Assembly (NCBI GenBank): GCA_029210325.1
Contig: JARGPU010000001.1
Location: 444,126-508,125 of the forward strand
DNA length: 64,000 nt
Direction of reading: 5' to 3'
Origin: Alcanivoracaceae bacterium
GTDB taxonomy: Bacteria; Pseudomonadota; Gammaproteobacteria; Pseudomonadales; Alcanivoracaceae
The notes below the pieces were generated by a model. That model ran no database searches. It was not told where the DNA came from and was given only the letters and a program-made list of their open reading frames with translations. Both the position numbers and the translations under genes were made by a program. Each line of letters begins with the position of its first letter. Position 1 is the first letter of the stretch. Shown here piece after piece: positions 52,049 through 60,289 of the stretch.

Positions 52049-52975
52049 ATGTCGATGGCGGATCGTGACGGTGTTATCTGGTTGGATGGTGAAATGGTTC
52101 CGTGGCGCGACGCCAAGGTTCACGTGCTGACGCATACGTTACATTACGGTATGGGCGTTTTTGAAGGTGTGCGTGCCTATGCAACCGATAAAGGCGCCAG
52201 CATTTTTCGTCTGCGTGAACATACTGATCGGTTGTTCAATTCCGCGCATATCATGAATATGAAAGTGCCGTTCAGCAAAGATCAGATCGATGCTGCCCAG
52301 CTGGCCGCAGTGCGAGAGAATAATCTGCCATCTGCCTATCTGCGGCCAATGGTGTTCTTTGGTAGCGAGGGCATGGGCTTGCGTGCCAGCAACCTGAAAG
52401 TGCATGTCATGGTTGCCGCTTGGGAGTGGGGCGCGTACCTGGGAGCGGAAGCAATCGAAAAGGGCATCAAGGTGCGCACCAGTTCCTATACCCGTCACCA
52501 CGTCAATATCACCATGTGCAAGGCCAAGGCCAACGGCAACTATATCAACTCCATGCTGGCTCTTAATGAAGCACTGTCGGCGGGCTGTGATGAAGCCTTG
52601 CTGCTGGACCCGGAAGGCTGTGTTGCCGAGGGCAGCGGCGAGAATATTTTTATCGTTAAGGATGGCGTTCTATATACGCCGGAGCTGACTTCTTGCCTTG
52701 ACGGTATTACCCGCAAGACATTGATCCAGTTGGCCGAGGAAAACGGCATTAAAGTAATCGAAAAGCGCATCACCCGCGATGAAGTATATATCGCTGATGA
52801 AGCTTTCTTTACTGGTACTGCCGCCGAAGTGACGCCGATTCGTGAGCTGGATGGGCGAGCCATTGGTGAAGGTCAGCGAGGTCCGATCACCGAGAAGCTG
52901 CAGAGCATCTATTTCGCATTGGTGCGCGGTGAGCTTCCCCAATACAACCACTGGCTGTCCCCGGTCACGGGCTGA
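52049..52975 (+). CDS. ilvE: Branched-chain amino acid aminotransferase
   Basis: 308 residues, fold-type IV PLP aminotransferase. It interconverts valine, leucine and isoleucine with their keto acids. The PLP lysine is Lys160 in TMCKAKANGNY, and the P-loop-like V-A-E-G-S-G-E-N-I-F motif (about 192-201) is present. I choose ATG 52049 because GAGG sits eight bases before it; ATG 52043 would be too close. It lies directly after glnE, as in Pseudomonas, and its stop shares one base with the first glycosyltransferase gene (TGATG). Confidence 0.96.
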   Translation: MSMADRDGVIWLDGEMVPWRDAKVHVLTHTLHYGMGVFEGVRAYATDKGASIFRLREHTDRLFNSAHIMNMKVPFSKDQIDAAQLAAVRENNLPSAYLRPMVFFGSEGMGLRASNLKVHVMVAAWEWGAYLGAEAIEKGIKVRTSSYTRHHVNITMCKAKANGNYINSMLALNEALSAGCDEALLLDPEGCVAEGSGENIFIVKDGVLYTPELTSCLDGITRKTLIQLAEENGIKVIEKRITRDEVYIADEAFFTGTAAEVTPIRELDGRAIGEGQRGPITEKLQSIYFALVRGELPQYNHWLSPVTG

Positions 52976-53871
52976 TGAAAGATAGCTTGCAGCTAGCTTT
53001 CTATCGCCTGGCGGCGAAAGGTTTCATTCCGGCGCGCTGGTTTGAACCGGATTTGCCGCCGCTGGAAAATAGGGCGGCCCGAACGGGCCGCCTGTCTGTT
53101 GAGGTAGTCAGCCACTGTTGGAATTACTCCCACTTTCTGGTCTATCAGCTCAGTTCATTAGTACGTTATCCGCCTCAGGATGTGGACGTCATCATGACGG
53201 TGTTTTACGCGCCCGAAGATGAAAAGACCGCCCGGCTTTTGCAGTTCTTTGCCACTCAGCAGGTGCCTGGTGTGAGCTGGAACTGGAAGCCGCTACCCAG
53301 ACAGCAGCTGTTTCGTCGGGGCATTGGTCGCAATTTGGCTGCGCTGGAGACCAAGGCGGATTGGGTCTGGTTTACCGACTGTGATCTGATGTTCCGCGAC
53401 GGCTGCCTTGATACGCTGGCAGAACTACTGCAGGGTCGTCGTGACGCTCTGGTGTTTCCCCAAGACGAACACTGTACTGACCTGCTCGAAGAAGATAACC
53501 CGATGCTGAGAGTTACGGCCGGGGAAGAGCAGGTTTTGGATATCGATACTTCCGAGTTCGTTACATTTCACCCGTCAAGAGCCACTGGGCCGTTGCAAAT
53601 CGCCCATGGCGATGTATGTCGAGCAGTTGGCTACTGCCGCAACATTCGTCTCTACCAGACGCCCGTGGAGAGTTTCGCAAAATGCCACGAAGACAGAGCG
53701 TTTCGCTGGTTGCTACGTAGTCAGGGAGTGCCTCTCCCTATTCCTGGGGTATATCGTATCCGACATATCAAAAAGGGCCGCTATAGCGGTAGTGATACGG
53801 ATACTCGCTTCAGAACATGGCTGCGAGTAATGCAGTCTCGCCGGCGTGATCCAACGGATCGTCAGCCCTAG
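52975..53871 (+). CDS. GT-A fold glycosyltransferase, surface glycan
   Basis: 298 residues. A GT-A nucleotide-sugar domain shows SVEVVSHCWNYSHFLVYQLS near the N-terminus, a middle V-W-F-T-D-C-D-L-M-F (Asp135-x-Asp137) motif for metal/sugar-nucleotide binding, and a basic C-terminal tail. I recall similar proteins as galactosyltransferase-like members of LPS core loci, but the donor sugar is unknown. The gene starts one base into ilvE's stop, so it is translationally coupled. It opens the suspected surface-glycan/sulfation cluster. Confidence 0.75.
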   Translation: MKDSLQLAFYRLAAKGFIPARWFEPDLPPLENRAARTGRLSVEVVSHCWNYSHFLVYQLSSLVRYPPQDVDVIMTVFYAPEDEKTARLLQFFATQQVPGVSWNWKPLPRQQLFRRGIGRNLAALETKADWVWFTDCDLMFRDGCLDTLAELLQGRRDALVFPQDEHCTDLLEEDNPMLRVTAGEEQVLDIDTSEFVTFHPSRATGPLQIAHGDVCRAVGYCRNIRLYQTPVESFAKCHEDRAFRWLLRSQGVPLPIPGVYRIRHIKKGRYSGSDTDTRFRTWLRVMQSRRRDPTDRQP

Positions 53872-53888
53872 CCACTCAGGATGTGACC

Positions 53889-54791
53889 ATGTTGTTCTGT
53901 ATTTTTTCATTCAACCGCGGACAGTTTCTTGAGAACTGTATTGCAAGTATTGAGCAGTGTGCGCCCAGTGCTCGTATTGCCGTGTTTGATGACAATAGCT
54001 ACGACGAGTATACCCGTGGCGTATTAGAGAAAGTTGCTAGTAGGCACACTGTCATACAGCCTGGTCATCAGAGCCAACGTCGCCTTGGTGGTTTGTACGG
54101 CAATATGCAAACTGCCCTGGATTACGCCGCCAAGGAGGATTTGGTGTGCTACCTTCAGGATGACACTCAGATGGTCCGCCCGCTGACAGAGCAGGATGTG
54201 GCGGCAATTAATGCCCTGTTCGATGGCGACGAAAAGATAGGCTTTGTCAGCCCCTGTTTTCTACGTGGTCGTAATAGGCAGCGCGATATTTCCAGCATGG
54301 TTTTTGATGCCGCCCGACAGATTTACTTTCGTCAGGGTACCAAGCAGAGTGCCGGCCAGAATTTTTCAGCCCTGCTAATTATGCGCCCGGCAAGATTACT
54401 GGCGAAAAACTGGAGCTTCGGCCGTTCCGAGCCAGAAAATGATCGTCAGGCAGCTGCTTCGTTCGGCCCGATGGCCTACCTGAAGGTGCCATTCGCAATG
54501 TGGCTTCCAGAGGTGCCAACCTATCGCGGAAAGCGTAAAACGCTGGCTTTGAAAATTGCCGAACGGCAGCGCCGCTCCGGCTACTTTCCATTTCGCCTTC
54601 TGACCGACGAGCAGGTGTCCAGCATGGCAGAGCGCTCCCCTGAAATTCTGCCAATAGCGGAAGATTTCCTTTCATGCAGCAATGGTGACCCAGCTAAGCC
54701 TTGGGCTTACCATCCAATGCAGGATGATCGTTGGTTGCAGAAGCTCAGTAGTGTTGAGTTAGCACTGCGCCGTTGGTTTCAGCGCGGCTAG
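53889..54791 (+). CDS. GT2-like glycosyltransferase
   Basis: 300 residues from ATG 53889 (GTG at 53883 is an alternative). N-terminal FCIFSFNRGQFLENCIASI resembles the GT2 start, with D-D-N near 34-36 and the metal-binding D-D-T at 91-93 (Y-L-Q-D-D-T-Q-M). The C-terminal half contains G-P-M-A-Y-L-K-V-P-F-A-M-W-L-P-E-V-P. Donor and acceptor unknown. It lies 17 bases after the preceding glycosyltransferase stop and 8 bases before a sulfotransferase-like gene. Confidence 0.75.
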   Translation: MLFCIFSFNRGQFLENCIASIEQCAPSARIAVFDDNSYDEYTRGVLEKVASRHTVIQPGHQSQRRLGGLYGNMQTALDYAAKEDLVCYLQDDTQMVRPLTEQDVAAINALFDGDEKIGFVSPCFLRGRNRQRDISSMVFDAARQIYFRQGTKQSAGQNFSALLIMRPARLLAKNWSFGRSEPENDRQAAASFGPMAYLKVPFAMWLPEVPTYRGKRKTLALKIAERQRRSGYFPFRLLTDEQVSSMAERSPEILPIAEDFLSCSNGDPAKPWAYHPMQDDRWLQKLSSVELALRRWFQRG

Positions 54792-54799
54792 GGGGCACC

Positions 54800-55417
54800 A
54801 TGCGAGTGTTTGTTTTGACCACCGGGCGTGCAGCTTCGACAACCTTTGCCGAGGCATGTGCGCATATAGACGGAATGACCGCTGGCCATGAAACGCATAA
54901 GGGCATGGTAGAAGGCAGGTTGGAGTACCCGGATAACCATATCGAATCGGATAACCGACTGGTTTGGTTTCTGGGCACGCTGGATCGACTTTATGCAGAT
55001 GAGCAGACTTTTTATGTTCATCTCTCGCGGGATCCTGACAAGGTGGCAAGAAGCTATCGTGAACGTTGGCACATAACTGTGTCGATTGTGCGAGCTTTTT
55101 ATCACGCATTTCTGATGAATCGTAAGAAGCCGGATGCACAGCGTGCACTGCAGGCCTGTAGGCTCTTTGTTGATACGGTGGAAGATAATATTCAGTTCTT
55201 TCTCAAGGGCCGAAGCAACTGGATTGACGTGCGGGTTGAGTCGCTGGAGGAAGATTTTTTCCGGTTTATGGACAAGGCAGGCTTGCAGGGCGATCGGCAG
55301 CAGATATCGGCTGCGCTGAATCAGGTAAGCAATATCAGCAAGCGGAAAGGTAAGAAGGGCGGTGTGTTTAGTCGAATGCAGTCACGCCTTTCATCGAAGA
55401 AGCTGGATCTTTCCTGA
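54800..55417 (+). CDS. Sulfotransferase-like protein, atypical
   Basis: 205 residues from ATG 54800, preceded by GGGGGCACC. The N-terminal R-V-F-V-L-T-T-G-R-A-A-S-T-T-F (2-16) resembles the 5'-phosphosulfate loop, and V-H-L-S-R-D-P-D-K-V-A-R-S-Y (72-85) resembles the 3'-phosphate site. The family match is weaker than for its neighbours, and the last 30 residues are Lys/Ser-rich and basic. It could be a sulfotransferase or a related nucleotide-binding enzyme. It sits between two glycosyltransferases and two clear sulfotransferases. Confidence 0.6.
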   Translation: MRVFVLTTGRAASTTFAEACAHIDGMTAGHETHKGMVEGRLEYPDNHIESDNRLVWFLGTLDRLYADEQTFYVHLSRDPDKVARSYRERWHITVSIVRAFYHAFLMNRKKPDAQRALQACRLFVDTVEDNIQFFLKGRSNWIDVRVESLEEDFFRFMDKAGLQGDRQQISAALNQVSNISKRKGKKGGVFSRMQSRLSSKKLDLS

Positions 55418-55447
55418 AGTCATGGGCGGCTTGTCCGGGGGCGGGTA

Positions 55448-56149
55448 ATGATTGTTTGTCACAAGTATCGATATATTTTTCTTAAGACTACCAAAACGGC
55501 GGGCACCTCCGTGGAGATCGCTCTTTCACAATTTTGTGAGGACGGCGACATCATTACACCGATTTCTCCGGTGGATGAGGAATTGCGCATCAGCTTGGGC
55601 GGTCATCCATCCCGGTTCTATGCGGCGCAATGGCACGAGTATCACCCGCTTGATTGGTGGCGCAAGCTGACCAAGGGCAAGGTAAAGCAACGTTTCTATA
55701 ACCACGTCCCGGCAAGAAAGGTTCGGGCACGGTTGCCTCGGGAAGTGTGGGATGGCTATTACCGCTTTGCGATTGTGCGTAATCCGTGGGACAGGGTGAT
55801 TTCTCAATACTTTTGGCGCTGCCGCAAGCTCTCTGAGGACCAGCGTCCGAGTATGGATGAGTTTCTCGAGTCCAGCGATGTTCGATCTCTGATGCGCAAG
55901 GGTTATCAGCTTTATACTATCGGGGGCCAGTCGCAAGCCCATCGATTGATTCGATATGAGAGCCTTGCTGAAGAGTTGGATGAAGTACGCCGTCATCTCG
56001 GTTTGCCGGAGCCGCTGGAGCTGCCGGGGGCTAAATCAGGGCATCGTACCGATCGCCGCCACTATCGCGAAGTGCTTAATGAAAGGCAGCGCGACAGGAT
56101 TGCGGAGCTGTTTCGTGACGAGCTAAAGATAACCGGATATACCTTCTGA
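55448..56149 (+). CDS. Sulfotransferase family 2 protein, first twin
   Basis: 233 residues. 5'-PAPS loop IFLKTTKTAGTSVEIAL (10-26) and 3'-phosphate motif FAIVRNPWDRVISQYFWR (107-124). These are the P-loop and the R-N-P-x-D-R-x-x-S-x-Y block of carbohydrate (Sulfotransfer_2/3-type) sulfotransferases. The N-terminal region lacks a signal peptide or membrane helix. A tandem copy of the same length follows 22 bases later. The acceptor is probably a sugar of the glycan built by the adjacent glycosyltransferases. Confidence 0.88.
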   Translation: MIVCHKYRYIFLKTTKTAGTSVEIALSQFCEDGDIITPISPVDEELRISLGGHPSRFYAAQWHEYHPLDWWRKLTKGKVKQRFYNHVPARKVRARLPREVWDGYYRFAIVRNPWDRVISQYFWRCRKLSEDQRPSMDEFLESSDVRSLMRKGYQLYTIGGQSQAHRLIRYESLAEELDEVRRHLGLPEPLELPGAKSGHRTDRRHYREVLNERQRDRIAELFRDELKITGYTF

Positions 56150-56171
56150 TTATGCAGTGCAGGGCCAAGCC

Positions 56172-56873
56172 ATGATTGTCTGCCATAAATACAAGTTCAT
56201 TTTTCTAAAGACTAATAAGACGGCCGGTACATCGGTCGAGATTGCGCTTTCCAAGTTCTGCGACGATGGTGATATTGTGACCCATCTTTCTGGAGATGAG
56301 GAGGCGTTGCGGGCAGGTGGCGGTGGGTTAGCCTCGCAGCGGTATCATGCCCCGTGGACCATGTATAACCCGCGGGATTGGTACAATCGGATCGTCCATG
56401 GTCAGCACAAGAAGCTCTATTACAATCATATCCCTGCATGGAAGTTAAAGAGTCGCCTCGATCCGCAGGTATGGGATGGGTACTACAAGTTCTGTGTTGA
56501 GCGAAATCCCTGGGATCGAGTTATTTCCCAGTACTATTGGCGTTGCCGCGACCTGGCGGAGGCGGATCGGCCTTCCATTGATGAGTTTCTCGAGTCAACC
56601 CATGTGCGCTCATTAAAGCGCAAGGGCTTTCAGCTCTATACCATTAACGGTGAGTTGCAAGTGGACAAGATTTGTCGTTATGAGAGTCTGGCAGAGGATC
56701 TGGAAGAGGTGCGCCAGCATCTGGGTTTGCCGGAGCCATTAGCGCTACCTAAAACCAAGGCCACATTCCGTAGTGATCGACGTCCCTACAAACAGGTGTT
56801 AACGCCAGCGCAGCGTGATCGTATTGCCGAACTGTTTGCCGACGAAATTCGTCTGATGGGTTACGAGTTCTGA
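56172..56873 (+). CDS. Sulfotransferase family 2 protein, second twin
   Basis: 233 residues from ATG 56172 (AGGG eight bases upstream; a GTG at 56157 is a less likely start). PAPS loop IFLKTNKTAGTSVEIAL and 3'-site FCVERNPWDRVISQYYWRCR. It aligns without gaps to the protein at 55448-56149 over the whole length: the PAPS-binding motifs, the D-E-F-L-E-S block and the C-terminal R-D-R-I-A-E-L-F are nearly identical, while the region about 40-90 differs most. That variable region is where the acceptor sugar should sit, so the twins may sulfate different positions. The last 13 bases overlap the convergent glycosyltransferase gene. Confidence 0.88.
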   Translation: MIVCHKYKFIFLKTNKTAGTSVEIALSKFCDDGDIVTHLSGDEEALRAGGGGLASQRYHAPWTMYNPRDWYNRIVHGQHKKLYYNHIPAWKLKSRLDPQVWDGYYKFCVERNPWDRVISQYYWRCRDLAEADRPSIDEFLESTHVRSLKRKGFQLYTINGELQVDKICRYESLAEDLEEVRQHLGLPEPLALPKTKATFRSDRRPYKQVLTPAQRDRIAELFADEIRLMGYEF

Positions 56874-57715
56874 TCTGCGGACGACTTTCTCTGCTGAAAC
56901 TCCGGTAGCTGGGCGATACCGTAATCCGTCCACGTCACGCCATGGCGAGCGTTATAAATGCGCAATTGCTTGTTCTCGGTGACTAGTTTTGGGTCCTTGT
57001 AGCCACGCTTGTGATCAAGGTGAACAACGATTGCGTTATAGCGAACATGTTTTGGTTTCACGCCGGCATTTATCAAGCGAACCCCAAACTCTCTGTCCAA
57101 GCCGCCCCACGGCATGCGTTCATCAAAGCCATTAATCTGCATCACGTCTTTCAGCCAGGCGGAGCCGTTTGACCCTTTGAAGTTGCATTTTGTCGGCGTC
57201 AGGGTGTTGAAGATGCGGGCTCGAGCCGGTGTGGCAGTGAGCTTGCTGTTTTTGTAGCTCGCCTTCAGGCCATGTGCTTTTAACCACTTCAGTTCGAAGC
57301 AGCGTCCGGACAGGATGTCCTCCTTGCTGATAGTCTCGCTGGTGCTCATTGGTAGCTTGTGATACCCGCCAGACAAATAGTGCTTCGGTCTTGCTTCCGC
57401 TGCATGCACGGCAAGAAAGTCCGCGCGAGGAATGCAGTCGCCGTCGGTAAAAACCAGATAGGGTGCATCGGCCTGCAAGATGGCTTTGTTTAGTATCCGA
57501 CATTTGCGAAATCCGTCGTCCTCCTGCCAGACATGCTTGATGGTCAAGCCAGTCTGTTGGCGCATGCGATCAATGGTTTCGCGGGTGTCTTCCCGGGAGC
57601 CATCGTCACCAATAACAATCTCAAAATCCTTGTGCTGTTGATTGCTGTAGCCCCAAAGCACTTTCTCCAGCCAGATCGGAGAATTATAGGTTGTCATAAT
57701 GACCGATATCTTCAT
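56861..57715 (-). CDS. GT2 family glycosyltransferase with C-terminal galactosyltransferase-like domain
   Basis: 284 residues. N-terminal MKISVIMTTYNSPIWLEKVL and G-D-D-G-S at 36-40 are GT2 signatures, with the metal motif F-T-D-G-D-C (89-94). The later W-L-K-D-V-M-Q-I-N-G-F-D-E-R-M-P-W-G-G-L-D-R-E-F-G matches the galactosyltransferase-type C-terminal segment (Glyco_transf_7C). ATG 57715 is chosen because the upstream frame (to 57778) overlaps the neighbouring gene. It runs leftward, unlike the twins. A surface-glycan role is inferred from context. Confidence 0.85.
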   Translation of the reverse strand: MKISVIMTTYNSPIWLEKVLWGYSNQQHKDFEIVIGDDGSREDTRETIDRMRQQTGLTIKHVWQEDDGFRKCRILNKAILQADAPYLVFTDGDCIPRADFLAVHAAEARPKHYLSGGYHKLPMSTSETISKEDILSGRCFELKWLKAHGLKASYKNSKLTATPARARIFNTLTPTKCNFKGSNGSAWLKDVMQINGFDERMPWGGLDREFGVRLINAGVKPKHVRYNAIVVHLDHKRGYKDPKLVTENKQLRIYNARHGVTWTDYGIAQLPEFQQRKSSADQNS

Positions 57716-57734
57716 TGTGGAAGCGTCTCTTATG

Positions 57735-58457
57735 TCAGGCCGGGAAGTCCGTGCTATAGCCAAAAGTGCTGAAATCATTCTGATACAGATCCTGTACCAA
57801 CTCGATCAGCTCGTTGTCATAGTAATGGCGCAGCTTATCGCCGGCGCCTGTGGCATTACGCTTGAACGAAGTGACAGGCTGTTCAAGGTCCGAAACAATG
57901 CGCCGTTTTATTTCCGCCAAATCCTCATCAAGTGATTCAACCTTGCCTATTAAATCAAACATTTCCACCGGGATAAGCATCAATGAAGACTGTGGTGCCC
58001 AGTGAGCATTGCTGTAGAGAAATGCTGGTGTTTGTTTGGCACGCAACAGGAAATCGCGAAATGAAGACTCCTTGCCGGCGCGTACTGCTCGTCGCTCGAT
58101 TTTGTCCAGATAGGCAGACAGTGTGCGGGTGTATGGATTACGCACTACGGTGAATTTGAATAGTGAGGCAAAGCGTTCTACCTCGGCGCCGCTAAGGCGG
58201 GCCGGGGTGGCAAACATTTTTTTTGCATCCGGCGAATCGATATCGCGGCCAAACTTCAGCCGGGCAAGATTGGTTACCACTGTGGAGTTGGCTGCCTTGG
58301 GTATCCGGTTGCAGAAAAAGCCTAACTCCATATCGACCATGCCGCGGTCATCGGCACTACGAATGGATGCCGGCGAACGGAATGGGTAGCGCCGGTAAAA
58401 TGGCCGCCAGGGCAGTGTCAGGCCGTTAAGTAATAGCTTGTCGAAGGCTGAGTGCAT
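57735..58457 (-). CDS. Sulfotransferase family 2 protein
   Basis: 240 residues. 5'-PAPS loop F-C-N-R-I-P-K-A-A-N-S-T-V-V (48-61) and 3'-site KFTVVRNPYTRTLSAY (101-116), followed by K-x-x-R-R. This is another carbohydrate-type sulfotransferase, distinct from the twins. N-terminus M-H-S-A-F-D-K-L-L-L is not a clear signal. It precedes the GT2 gene at 57715 by 19 bases on the same strand, forming a two-gene leftward unit, and shares the region with the LPS genes immediately to its right (58545-60178). Confidence 0.87.
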   Translation of the reverse strand: MHSAFDKLLLNGLTLPWRPFYRRYPFRSPASIRSADDRGMVDMELGFFCNRIPKAANSTVVTNLARLKFGRDIDSPDAKKMFATPARLSGAEVERFASLFKFTVVRNPYTRTLSAYLDKIERRAVRAGKESSFRDFLLRAKQTPAFLYSNAHWAPQSSLMLIPVEMFDLIGKVESLDEDLAEIKRRIVSDLEQPVTSFKRNATGAGDKLRHYYDNELIELVQDLYQNDFSTFGYSTDFPA

Positions 58458-58544
58458 GGGCGTCGTCAGTCGGTGCAGGCGGGCCTGCGGGTTATCAATA
58501 TGGGTGCTACTTTAGCACAGTCGGCGGGCCTGCCTGAGTCGCCT

Positions 58545-59273
58545 TTAGCTTTGGCTGTGATAGCCATCAAGCAATGCGGACCAGTTGTGCTCACTCCAGT
58601 GGAGGGCCGGGTGCAGGCGTTTTTCTTTGTGCAGTGAGCGTAGCAGTCTGGCCAGATTGTCCTGTTGCCAATTGCCCGGCGGGCGGGCGCTGCATTTGTC
58701 GAAATCGATTAGCCAGCTTGCGCCGTCATCATCAAGCAGGATGTTATGGATATTCAGGTCGGTGTGATCAATGCCGTTCAGATGAAAACGACGGATCATG
58801 GCCCCAATCTGCTGCCATTGGTGGACGGTAAGGGGCTGGCGCTGCAACACCGCCAACAGGTCGCTGGCGTTGGTAATGCGACCAATCAATAAGTCTGCCC
58901 GATACATGGCGCCGCGGCGGCTCATGCGCGCAGCAATCGGCTCAGGTACGGGCAGGCCGGCACGGAACATGGAGTCGAGTAAGCTCAGCTCGCGCATGGC
59001 GCGGCTATAGGCTGGGGTGATGCCGGTATACAGGTCTTTCACCAGGCGCCCGAACAAACCGCCGCGGCGGTAATGGCGCAGCACCAGCTGGCGCTCGCCA
59101 TCGCGGACAAACCAGGCAGTGCCACGACCCATGGCGGTGCCGATTACGGCATTGCGAGCGCGCCAGAACTCGGGCTCGAATACCTCACTGGACAGGGTCG
59201 AGAGACTGTCCTCCCGCAGCCAGCAGATGTGCGCTCCCTGACGGATTTCAACAAAGCCCGCTGGACGACTCAC
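58545..59273 (-). CDS. kdkA: 3-deoxy-D-manno-octulosonic acid kinase (KdkA-like)
   Basis: 242 residues from GTG 59273; it overlaps the stop of the acyltransferase gene by four bases (GTGA). The kinase-like fold shows a catalytic loop I-D-H-T-D-L-N-I-H-N-I-L-L (about 169-181) and the metal-binding L-I-D-F-D-K-C (about 188-194), as in KdkA and other LPS core kinases. It phosphorylates the Kdo residue of the inner LPS core, cytoplasmic face of the inner membrane. A longer start at 59324 would lie inside the acyltransferase gene. Confidence 0.9.
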   Translation of the reverse strand: MSRPAGFVEIRQGAHICWLREDSLSTLSSEVFEPEFWRARNAVIGTAMGRGTAWFVRDGERQLVLRHYRRGGLFGRLVKDLYTGITPAYSRAMRELSLLDSMFRAGLPVPEPIAARMSRRGAMYRADLLIGRITNASDLLAVLQRQPLTVHQWQQIGAMIRRFHLNGIDHTDLNIHNILLDDDGASWLIDFDKCSARPPGNWQQDNLARLLRSLHKEKRLHPALHWSEHNWSALLDGYHSQS

Positions 59274-60178
59274 CGGTAAGGATTCCTGCCGTCTGGCTGA
59301 TTCTTGAAGCGGCGATGTACCCACAGGTACTGCTCAGGGGCTTTACGCACATAGTCTTCGATGGTGGCATTGATCAGCGTGGCGTCGGCCAGAGCATCTT
59401 CGCCGGGAAAGTTCTCCAATGGCGCGCCAAACTCAATCCGGTAGCGGCCATTTGCGAGGCGATAGTGGGCCGTCGGCACAACCACAGCCCCACTCATGCG
59501 GGCAATCCGGGTGGTTGCGGTAATGGTTGCGGCGGGGACGCCAAAGAATGGCGCAAATACGGCGTGCTTCATGCCGTAGTCCTGATCAGGCGCGTACCAC
59601 ACCGCGCGCCCTGCTTTCAGGTGGCGTACCAGGCCGCGCAGGTCATCGCGGTCGATATAGTGCTCTACCTCGCGGCGGCCCTGCTTGATCAGCCAGTCCA
59701 GAACCATATTGTTGTTGGGCCGATAAACCACGCTGAATGGCCGCACCTTGCCGAGCAGTCTGCTGCCCACATCAATGGTGTTGAAGTGCATGCCAAGCAT
59801 GAGCACGCCTTTGCCTTCGCCAAGCGGGCCCTCGAGATTTTCCCGACCAATGATTTCCAGACGCTTACCCAAGTCAATGCGCTGGTTGCAGAAAGCACCG
59901 GCCATCTCGGTCAGAGCCTCGCCGGTGCTGACCATGATTTGGCGACTCAGTGCCTGCTGTTGGTTGGCATCAAGTTCAGGAAAACACAAGCGCACGTTGG
60001 TTTCCGCAATACGTCGTCGACTGCCAGCCAAGTACCAGGACAGTCGGCCAATACCGCGGCCCGCGGCAAGCAGGAAATTCCACGGCAGCTGGCCTGCCAG
60101 CCAGAACAGGGCAACACCAAACCAGGTCGGCCACCAGGTTGGATGAGCAAGAGAAGTTGATCGTTTGCGTTTGGCCAT
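59270..60178 (-). CDS. Lipid A biosynthesis acyltransferase (LpxL/HtrB family)
   Basis: 302 residues. One N-terminal membrane helix (about 19-45) precedes the acyltransferase domain with the catalytic H-x4-D pair in GMHFNTID (His131, Asp136). The G-x-x-x-W-Y-A-P-D-Q-D-Y block (about 190-201) and F-F-G-V-P-A-A-T (about 212-219) are shared with LpxL/LpxM. It adds a secondary fatty acid to lipid A. Which acyl chain is uncertain (lauroyl- or myristoyl-type). Start ATG 60178 follows GGGGG. It forms an overlapping pair with kdkA, head-to-head with waaA. Confidence 0.93.
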   Translation of the reverse strand: MAKRKRSTSLAHPTWWPTWFGVALFWLAGQLPWNFLLAAGRGIGRLSWYLAGSRRRIAETNVRLCFPELDANQQQALSRQIMVSTGEALTEMAGAFCNQRIDLGKRLEIIGRENLEGPLGEGKGVLMLGMHFNTIDVGSRLLGKVRPFSVVYRPNNNMVLDWLIKQGRREVEHYIDRDDLRGLVRHLKAGRAVWYAPDQDYGMKHAVFAPFFGVPAATITATTRIARMSGAVVVPTAHYRLANGRYRIEFGAPLENFPGEDALADATLINATIEDYVRKAPEQYLWVHRRFKNQPDGRNPYR

Positions 60179-60289
60179 GTCACCCCCGGAGGACAGCGCA
60201 GAAGTCTACTGGCTCGCCGGAGGCCTTTCCAGCACAGGGGGGCGTGGTGATCGTGTTAACATCGCCTCGCTGGTGACCCGGGAGCTTGC

